From JAFGNV01 sp964612485 (GTDB lineage: Bacteria > Chloroflexota > Anaerolineae > 4572-78 > J111): a DNA stretch of 64,000 nt. Shown here in pieces: positions 15,677 through 21,924 of this stretch. How positions within the stretch are numbered: the first letter of the stretch is position 1; each line of letters opens with the position of its first letter. The position numbers were made by a program, and so were the translations under genes. The stretch is from the NCBI GenBank assembly GCA_964612485.1, contig CAZTFF010000012.1, positions 1 through 64,000 of the forward strand, written 5' to 3'. The notes beneath the pieces were generated by a model. That model did no database searches. It saw nothing but the letters and a program-made list of their open reading frames with translations, and was not told where the DNA came from.

Positions 15677-18600
15677 TTATTCTGTTGCCAGACAATCCCA
15701 ACTCTGGACACCTTCGCCAAAGCTGATGCTGACCAGGATGATGTCGAGGATATCGACCCCGCCATCCCGGTTGATGTCGGTAGCCAGGCCCGGCTCGGTG
15801 CTGCCCAGATCCAGGCCAACGGCGGTGGCGTCGGTAATATCCACCACATCGTCGTCATTCACATCGCCGCTCTTCAGCGTGACGGCGGCCAGCACGGTAT
15901 CCGGCGCGGTCACGTCGGGGGCGGTGCATACCGCGGGCAGGTAGCCGGCGGCGTCGGCGGTGATAGAAGTATACGTGTCCGGGATCACATCGGCAATGCT
16001 GAATTGGCCGGTGGTATCTGTGGTATCGCTCTGGCCCGTATCATCAACTACAACCGTCGCCTCGGACCAGTCATCGCCGGCGCGGCCCAGCAGAACCAGT
16101 TCACCGGATACGGTGGCCAATCCGGGTTCTTCGGTTGGTTCAGCCGTGGGTTCCTCGGTCGGTTCGGCAGTCGGTTCTTCGGTTGGTTCGGCCGTCGGTT
16201 CTTCGGTAGGTTCGGCCGTCGGTTCTTCGGTCGGTTCGGCCGTCGGTTCCTCGGTTGGTTCGGCCGTCGGTTCTTCGGTNNNNNNNNNNNNNNNNNNNNN
16301 NNNNNNNNNNNNNNNNNNNNNNNNNNNNNNNNNNNNNNNNNNNNNNNNNNNNNNNNNNNNNNNNNNNNNNNNNNNNNNNCTTCGGTCGGTTCGGCCGTCG
16401 GTTCCTCGGTTGGTTCGGCCGTCGGTTCTTCGGTAGGTTCGGCCGTCGGTTCCTCAGTTGGTTCAGCCGTGGGTTCTTCGGTTGGTTCAGCCGTGGGTTC
16501 CTCGGTCGGCTCGGACGTCGGTTCCTCGGTTGGTTCGGCCGTCGGTTCCTCAGTTGGTTCAGCCGTGGGTTCTTCGGTTGGTTCAGCCGTGGGTTCCTCG
16601 GTCGGCTCGGCCGTCGGTTCCTCGGTTGGTTCAGCCGTAGGTTCAGCGCCAATGCCCAGCGTGTAGCTTTGGGAAATCAGATCAAAGGCCACCGCTTCGG
16701 GATTACCGAGTTTCTCATTTTCAAACGTGAAGGTGGTATCACCGGAAGCATCGCCGGCTACTGTAGCCTCAAATGTTACCAGCACCACGTCCCCGGTCAG
16801 GCCCGGCACATCGCCCTGCCGGCTGGCGATCACGCGCAGGTTGCCGGTGCCGTTATCAATGGTATTGACCACCACAAACGGAAAGTCGGCATTAACTTGG
16901 GAGTTACTGAGCGTGATTTTAGCAGGATCGTAATTCACTTCCAGTTGAAGCCCGTACACGCCGCCATCACCCACGCCTTGAGTTTCCACCGCTACTGCAA
17001 CCGTATCATCGGGATTGGCAAAGCCGGGGCCGTTGAAGGCCAGCACCACGGGTTCCGGGGTAGGTTCGGTGGTAGGTTCAGCGGTCGGCTCGGTGGTGGG
17101 CGTGGGTTCTACCCCACCGGTATCTTCATCGAGGAAGATCAACACTGCGCCGCCGCCGGCCTGACCGCCTTCGGGGAAGTCGTTCCAGCAGCGGTCGGTA
17201 ACATAAACCTTGCCGTTGTTGGGATTGATGGCAATTTCAAACGGGTTCTTCCATTGCAGGCTGTCGCTTACCAGGGGAGGATTACCGATAATCGTGTTCG
17301 GTTGTTTCCAGATACCGGGCGCGTCGCCCGTCAGCACGCCGCCGTCAAAATTGATGGCGTAGGTGCCGCCGCGCGCGTCGGTGTTGCAGGCGGCTGCGTC
17401 GCCATTGGCATCCCGGTAGGGGAAACCGGCGTATGTGCCCAGCATATGGTTGGCGGCGGGGTTATGCACCAGCCCCACTTCGGCGTAATCGCCCACGTTG
17501 ATGTTGGCGTTGCGCAACAGCATATTTTTGGGGTCTACGGCGGAAAAGCTGTAAACCAGCAGTTTGTTGGGGTTGATGAAATCCGGCTGTACCGGCTCGC
17601 TGCGGACGTCATCGGCATAGGTCAAAAAGAGCCGAGGCTCATCTATGCCTTCTTCCTGCCACACCCCCACGGCATGCGGCGATCCACTGGGGCGGGAGAA
17701 GGGGCCGTAAGGCAAAACGATGGCCTGATCTTCATAGGCAAAGGGTTCCGCGCTGTTAACGCCACGGAGCAGGAAGGGGTTGGGATCATTCACATTCTCG
17801 CTGATGGCGTCGCGCATGCTGACAATGTTGTAGCCTTGCAGGCTTTTGGCCACGGCCACTTCAAAGGGGCTAAAACCAAATTGGTTGGCAATGAGCGGTT
17901 CGGCCACAATTTCGGTGCCGCTGATCATCACCACACGCCCGCCTTTGTAGTCGGGGAAGTGAACCCAGCCGGTGAGGGGGTTCACATCCGGCGACGTGGG
18001 CTGGAAGTTATCACGGTCGGGTTTGACATTGGCAACCACTTCATCGCTGGTGGCATCAATCACCGAGATCACGCCCTCGCCAAAGGCTCCTACATACACG
18101 TAATCGCCGGAAACCGCCACGCCCCACGGTTCCAGGCCAATGCCCTCAGGCCCGCCGGGAATGGTTTGCAGCACTTCGTCGGTCTCACCGTCAATCACGG
18201 CCACAAAGGGGTAGGGCTTGCTGGTATGCATGTCGGCAGTTTGGACGGTGCCGGTCATTTCTTCGGTAATCACCGGTCCCTGGAAAGCCACATACACTTT
18301 GTTCAGCCCGGCATGCACGGCCACGCCTTTGGGGTGAACCGGGTACACGGCTCCCAGTTCCAGCTCAACCTGTTCTTCCTCGGCCAGGGTCAGGGGTGTT
18401 TGGGGTGTGGTGGGGTAATAGCCCTGGCTCGCGCCGTTTAAGCGGAGAAACGGGGTGTAGCTGCCGGCCTCCAGCCCGGAAAAGGTGGCGGGAACAGCCG
18501 CGCAGGTAGATTCATCATTCAGACAAGCTTCTACCCCATCCGGGGCGGCGGTATCTTCTGCATCTTCACAATCGCCGTCGGCGTTTTGATCAACGCAGGC

Positions 18601-18714
18601 ATCCACCGTAATGGTTCCGCTGCCGGCCTGGGCGTAAACCATGCCCGCCGTTAAGGCGGCCAGCAGTAAAAGGATGGTTACGATTGTCCATTGTTTGAAA
18701 AATATTTTTTTCAT
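15677..18714 (-). CDS. Secreted multidomain protein with beta-propeller, cohesin and dockerin modules (assembly gap inside)
   Basis: The gene is one reading frame broken only by 100 Ns. In order: signal peptide (residues 1-28); a Ca-loop domain (VDACVDQNADGDCED); a YVTN-type beta-propeller region (about 110-530) containing HPKGVAVHAGLNKVYV and NGKVYVTDRCWN; a cohesin-like domain (about 555-685) with VYGLQLEVNYDPAKITL; a Glu-Pro-Thr-Ala tract that enters the gap; a short beta domain after it; and a C-terminal type I dockerin with two Ca-binding loops (GDVNDDDVVDITDA and DINRDGGVDILDI). The Ala-Glu-Pro-Thr register is coding on both sides of the gap, so the apparent frameshift comes from the arbitrary gap length. 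At least about 978 residues. Role unknown; surface protein assembly is plausible. Confidence 0.82.
16127..16652 (-). repeat. Coding repeat tract (Glu-Pro-Thr-Ala/Ser)
   Basis: Near-identical 24-base units encode EPTAEPTE repeats. This low-complexity linker separates the cohesin and dockerin parts. It is the evident cause of the assembly gap, so the true number of units is unknown. Confidence 0.9.
16280..16379. other. Assembly gap of 100 Ns
   Basis: Exactly 100 Ns lie inside the repeat tract, the usual placeholder for a gap of unknown length. Any frame or protein length across it is unreliable. Confidence 0.98.
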
Positions 18715-18786
18715 GAGTATATCTCCTCAATTCATTTCTGCGCTCAGAGATGGTGTATGACGATTCCTTGGAGCCGCCATCTCATC

Positions 18787-18909
18787 TCAGGGCAGATTCT
18801 TTCCAATTTGTTTGAGTACAGGGAGTCGATTGGCATCTAACCTGAATTCCCGGTGGCTTCCCGGATGGTATGACGGCGGGCTTCTGCCGTGGAATGTTTG
18901 AATCTTCAT
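18787..18909 (-). CDS. Possible 40-residue small protein or leader peptide
   Basis: ATG is preceded by AAAGGA seven bases upstream, and the frame runs 40 codons (begins MKIQTFHGRSPPSYHPGSHR) to TGA. It is 72 bases before the cohesin gene on the same strand and after the hairpin at 18941. The product is basic and His/Ser/Pro-rich with no signal peptide or known domain. It could be a leader peptide or a chance frame; comparative data would decide. Confidence 0.3.
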   Translation of the reverse strand: MKIQTFHGRSPPSYHPGSHREFRLDANRLPVLKQIGKNLP

Positions 18910-18940
18910 TGTTTCATCCTTTCAACCGGGGGCATAAACC

Positions 18941-18990
18941 AAAAACGCCCCCTGCGCGCTTTGTGGTTCCAACACAAAGCCAGGGGGCGT
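18941..18990 (-). terminator. Strong hairpin with T-run (terminator or attenuator)
   Basis: On the minus strand ACGCCCCCTG pairs with CAGGGGGCGT and CTTTGTG pairs with CACAAAG, with a small internal loop. TTTTT follows directly. It could end the FHA transcript or a short RNA started at the promoter near 19185, or act as an attenuator ahead of the cohesin gene. Confidence 0.75.
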
Positions 18991-19080
18991 CAGATAAACA
19001 CCACATCATGAAAACAACAAACGTCTCACAAGGTGTTGCTGAATAGCCCAAAGCGCAGGTTAAATTTGTTAATGTTCAAG

Positions 19081-19117
19081 CTCTATCATTGATAGAGCCA
19101 CTCTATCATTGATAGAG
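19081..19117. promoter_or_regulatory. Two tandem tetO-like palindromes
   Basis: CTCTATCATTGATAGAG occurs twice (19081-19097 and 19101-19117), with centres 20 bases apart. The second copy with flanks, ACTCTATCATTGATAGAGC, matches the Tn10 tet operator O1 at 18 of 19 positions as I recall that operator. No TetR-family gene is in the window. The sites lie downstream of the minus-strand promoter at 19158-19185. Confidence 0.6.
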
Positions 19118-19157
19118 CCGGTACAAAGACAGGATATTGATGGCACTGTCTTTTAAC

Positions 19158-19185
19158 ATTTTAACATATTTGGGGGTGATGACAA
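19158..19185 (-). promoter_or_regulatory. Sigma-70-like promoter pointing toward the cohesin gene
   Basis: On the minus strand TTGTCA and TAAAAT are 16 bases apart, each one mismatch from consensus. The site sits right after the FHA stop codon and before the two tetO-like palindromes, which would fall in the early transcribed region. Confidence 0.5.
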
Positions 19186-19203
19186 CAGGGTAATTAGTCC
19201 TAA

Positions 19204-20070
19204 TTATTTTTTGTGGTAAATGAGCGTTGACACGCCGACCATAACCACGTCGCCCTCTTCCAGATAGCGTGGATTATCGATGCGTTCGTTATTGACAAAG
19301 GTTCCGTTGAGGCTGCCCTGGTCTTCAATGAGAAACTGCCCGCCTTCGTAGGTGAATTTACTGTGCCTGCGGGAAATCTCTTTGTCTTTAGAGAGGGCCA
19401 GAATGTTGTCGGTGGCGCGCCCCACGGTGGTAATGCCCGGCGTGAGTTTAAAAACTTCGCCGGCGTGCGGGCCGGTGATGCAATCCAGATAAGCCGCAAT
19501 TTCATGGGTTTCTGCGCCAACATCGGATTCGGGCAACACAAAGGTGGCGTCCTCTTCATCCGGCGGGAGGGATTCGCTTGATGGTTCAGCTTCTCCCGGT
19601 TCCAGAATCATGGTGGAGTCTTCCTCCTCTTCCGCCAAAGGAGGCGCCTCAGGTTCGGGATAGGGTTCGTCGGAAAAATCTATGCCAAACAGATCAGGCG
19701 GAATGGTGTCGGATGCGCTATCGGTCTGGGCAACCGCTTCGTCCGGTAATTCCACGGTTTCATCGGTTTCATCCGTTTCCTCCAGTTGAAGCGTATCATC
19801 TTCTCTGTCGTCACTGTCGTCTATATCGGGTTTGGTAAGTATTGGGCTCGATGGCTGAACCGCAGAAGTATCTGGTTCGATCTTCTGTTCCGGGTGGCCT
19901 TTAATAAAACGGAGCTGGACCCGCGGGATCATATGGGGCGTATCGTCAATAGTCACAAAAATATTGAACGGGTCTTGAGCGATCAAGGTGGCTTCGAGCG
20001 TTTTGCCGTCTACAAACTCAAGGGTGATTTGTCCTTTTAATGTCAAAAGTTCATGATTTTGGCTCGTCAT
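19204..20070 (-). CDS. FHA-domain protein with acidic linker
   Basis: This 288-residue protein has a small beta-rich N-terminal domain (residues 1-60), a long Asp/Glu-rich disordered linker (about 65-185), and a C-terminal forkhead-associated domain (about 190-286). The FHA motifs GRATDN, SRRHSKF, and LNGTFVN are the phosphothreonine-binding residues. Such proteins read Ser/Thr kinase signalling. No kinase gene is in the window. The neighbouring cohesin gene is on the same strand, but a promoter and a hairpin separate them, so co-transcription is doubtful. Confidence 0.85.
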   Translation of the reverse strand: MTSQNHELLTLKGQITLEFVDGKTLEATLIAQDPFNIFVTIDDTPHMIPRVQLRFIKGHPEQKIEPDTSAVQPSSPILTKPDIDDSDDREDDTLQLEETDETDETVELPDEAVAQTDSASDTIPPDLFGIDFSDEPYPEPEAPPLAEEEEDSTMILEPGEAEPSSESLPPDEEDATFVLPESDVGAETHEIAAYLDCITGPHAGEVFKLTPGITTVGRATDNILALSKDKEISRRHSKFTYEGGQFLIEDQGSLNGTFVNNERIDNPRYLEEGDVVMVGVSTLIYHKK

Positions 20071-20113
20071 AAGTACATCCTTCCCAAAGCTACGCGCAGA
20101 AACCTCATCGAAT

Positions 20114-20206
20114 ACTCAGTAGATCCAAATTTACCGTAGGAAGGGCATCCCTATGCCCGACCGCAGAGGCATGGGGATGCCTCTGCTACTAAAAATTGGA
20201 TCTACT
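20114..20206 (+). repeat. Family B inverted-end element, copy 4
   Basis: The ends CTCAGTAGATCCAAATTTA and TAAAAATTGGATCTACT are inverted. The inside, GTAGGAAGGGCATCCCTATG facing CATGGGGATGCCTCTGCTAC, forms a palindrome unlike the insides of the other copies. It lies between the FHA and DsbA-like genes. Confidence 0.7.
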
Positions 20207-20293
20207 TTATTTTATTGCAGGTTGACAATGAGGTCAAGCAATTTATAAAAATTTCTGGCTCAGAGGAGTGGCTGTGTTTTGACAATTTGATTC

Positions 20294-20322
20294 TTGACGG
20301 ACTGCCTCAAATTCGTTACACT
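20294..20322 (+). promoter_or_regulatory. Promoter of the dsbA-like/VKOR operon
   Basis: TTGACG and TACACT are separated by 17 bases, about 36 bases before the start codon of the DsbA-like gene. This is a good sigma-70 match with a short leader. Confidence 0.6.
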
Positions 20323-20357
20323 TTAACCACAAATTTTTCAAACGGGGGGCTTTAACA

Positions 20358-21005
20358 TTGGCTAAAACAAAACAACGCAAACAATCCACCTCAACAATTT
20401 CACCCACGCTTATTATTTTAGTAAGTGTGGCCGCTATTTTGGTAGTTGGCGGGTTGATTCTACTGAATAACCAATCCACCGACGTAGATGTTAGCGGGTT
20501 TCCATATTTAGGCGATGAAAACGCGCCGGTTGTCATTGTAGAGTATTCGGATTATGGCTGACCGCATTGTCGAGATTTTACCCTCGACACATTACCTCTG
20601 CTGGAGGCAGAGTACATAGAAACCGGAAAAGTAAAATACGTTGTTCATCCTTTTTATTTGGGCAACCCGGAGATAGGCCGGGCGGTCGAAGCGGCCTGGT
20701 GCGCGCATGATCAGGGCAAGTTTTTTGAGTACCAGCATGCGTTGTACGAAAATCAAGGGATGTCGTTAAGCCCGGAAAATCTGGTGGCCCTGGCCGGAGA
20801 GGTAGGGGTAGATCAGGAAGCGCTGGCCCAATGCCTGGCTGCCGGAACGCATCGAAATGATGTGGGGCGGGCGGTGCAGGCTGCCGCCAGTCGGGGGGTG
20901 AGTTCAACGCCCACCTTTTTCATCAACAACCGCCGCGTGCGGGGGAATGAACCTTACGAGGTTTTTCAAAGACTGATTGAACAGGAGCTGGCCCGGTCCC
21001 AATGA
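20358..21005 (+). CDS. Membrane-anchored DsbA-like thiol oxidoreductase with in-frame TGA (candidate selenoprotein)
   Basis: If the TGA at 20559-20561 is read through, the protein has 215 residues. It has an N-terminal membrane anchor (about residues 14-37), then a thioredoxin fold of the DsbA/BdbD type. The active-site region reads VEYSDYG-(TGA)-PHCRDF, so the TGA takes the place of the first, nucleophilic Cys of the CPHC motif (position 68). The cis-Pro loop SSTPTFF is intact near residue 185, and the frame stays clean on both sides. The start is TTG after GGGGGG. It overlaps the VKOR gene by ATGA, the expected re-oxidation partner. A Sec codon, a disabling mutation or an assembly error could each explain the TGA. 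Confidence 0.8.
20568..20612 (+). promoter_or_regulatory. Hairpins just after the in-frame TGA (possible SECIS, weak)
   Basis: Two stems follow the TGA. The first, TGTCGAG/CTCGACA (20568-20589), has seven perfect pairs and an 8-base loop without the usual G. The second, CTCTGC/GCAGAG (20596-20612), has loop TGGAG about 40 bases after the TGA. Neither fits the bacterial SECIS model fully in both loop and spacing. Confidence 0.3.
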
Positions 21006-21487
21006 GCGCAGTAACGGCAATAACCACAAAGTTTAAACGATTTTCATTCAATTGGGTGCAAGGGGGTATGATCCTCTTGGCCCTGGCCGGCCTGGGCGTG
21101 TCGGCCTATTTGATGTGGGGCTACACCGCAGAAGGGGCGGAATTGGCCTGCGGCGGGTCGTCCGGCTGTGAAGAAGTCAAGCAAAGCGCCTACGCCACTA
21201 TCATGGGCCTGCCGCTGCCTATTTTTGGGCTGGCTGCCTATGCGGTGCTTTTGGCTTTGATAGCATTACAGCCAAGGCTTGCCCGGCGGAATGAACAACA
21301 GGCGGCTTATACAGCCCTGGCTATATTTGGCATTTCTTTGGTGGGTGTGTTATATTCCGCTTATCTAACCTATATAGAAATCTATGTGATCTATGCCATC
21401 TGCCGCTGGTGTGTCGCCTCGGCAGTGATCATGGCCGCTTTCTTTATTTTATCAGTAATGAACTTAAATTATGGAAGGGAAGAATGA
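21002..21487 (+). CDS. VKOR-family quinone-linked disulfide-forming membrane protein
   Basis: This 161-residue protein has four membrane helices and the four Cys of bacterial vitamin K epoxide reductase homologues: a loop pair (C50, C56) and the CRWC active site (C134, C137). VKOR re-oxidises a DsbA-like partner and passes electrons to quinone. It starts inside the stop of the DsbA-like gene (ATGA) and its own stop overlaps the next start in the same way, so the three genes are translationally coupled. There is no fused thioredoxin domain; the upstream gene supplies it. Confidence 0.92.
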   Translation: MSAVTAITTKFKRFSFNWVQGGMILLALAGLGVSAYLMWGYTAEGAELACGGSSGCEEVKQSAYATIMGLPLPIFGLAAYAVLLALIALQPRLARRNEQQAAYTALAIFGISLVGVLYSAYLTYIEIYVIYAICRWCVASAVIMAAFFILSVMNLNYGREE

Positions 21488-21729
21488 GTACTAAAATTGT
21501 CTGCCGCGCACTCGATTGTATCTTCAACGAGGGAAAAACCTGTATCTCAGAAGAAATTGTGTACGATCCCGAAGAGGGGTGTCTGACGTATGAGGTGCTG
21601 GATGACCTGGTTGAACTGGAAGAAGAAGAGGAGTGGGAAGACGATGAGTTGTTTGAAGACGACGACGAAGAGGAATTGGATTGGGAAGATGATGAAGACG
21701 ATCTCTTTGCCGATGATGATGAATTATAG
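21484..21729 (+). CDS. Small Cys-containing (DUF1540-like) protein with acidic tail
   Basis: This 81-residue protein starts at the ATG overlapping the VKOR stop. Its first 33 residues carry four Cys (C7, C12, C20, C33) spaced as in DUF1540-type proteins, which are small putative metal-binding domains. The remaining half is almost entirely Asp, Glu and Trp (for example EEEEEWEDDELFEDDDEEE). No signal peptide is seen, so it is probably cytoplasmic. Its position in a disulfide-forming operon suggests a link to thiol or metal state, which is inference only. Confidence 0.7.
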   Translation: MSTKIVCRALDCIFNEGKTCISEEIVYDPEEGCLTYEVLDDLVELEEEEEWEDDELFEDDDEEELDWEDDEDDLFADDDEL

Positions 21730-21857
21730 CGCTTCAACGTCACGTCTTTGTTGAGCGTCGCGCCACTGCAAAATAGACTCTCCTCGCCTGACAGCGTTTG
21801 TGAGACCGGAATGTCTGGTAGCAGCGATGTGTTTTGTGTTTAAAATAGAAACTGATA

Positions 21858-21892
21858 GAGCCAGGGCTGTAGCGCTCTGGCTCATTTTATAA
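21858..21892 (+). terminator. Terminator of the redox operon
   Basis: GAGCCAGGGC pairs with GCTCTGGCTC over ten positions (one G-T) around a 6-base loop, followed by ATTTTATAACTTTTT. It lies 130 bases after the acidic small protein. Confidence 0.7.
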
Positions 21893-21924
21893 CTTTTTAA
21901 AGTTTTAAAATTAAAAAAGGCAGG

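Larger units (their letters stand above)
18715..19203. other. Structured 489-base intergenic region before the cohesin gene
   Basis: Read on the minus strand from the FHA gene: a promoter-like pair (19185-19158), two tetO-like palindromes (19117-19081), a strong hairpin with T-run (18990-18941), then a small open frame with a good ribosome-binding site (18909-18787), then the cohesin gene. Each part is listed separately. Confidence 0.6.

Noticed and set aside
16127..16652. Regular repeat that might be a CRISPR array
   Set aside because: Units are 24 bases and adjacent without spacers, and they encode EPTAEPTE in frame; this is a coding linker.
15677..16652. Frameshift in the cohesin gene
   Set aside because: The shift arises only from the arbitrary 100-base gap; coding register is kept on both sides.
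16255..18441. Long open frame of 728 codons on the plus strand
   Set aside because: It is the complement of the cohesin/dockerin gene, crosses the N-gap, has a His/Gly/Phe-rich composition typical of antisense frames in GC-rich genes, and lacks any domain.
18721..18990. Cyclic-di-GMP riboswitch before the cohesin gene
   Set aside because: The CCGGGAAGCCACCGGG segment hinted at it, but the conserved receptor-loop sequences are missing and a small open frame fits better.
20358..20561. A 67-residue protein ending at the TGA
   Set aside because: It would stop just before the active-site Cys of a conserved fold, and the same frame continues as a full DsbA-like domain.
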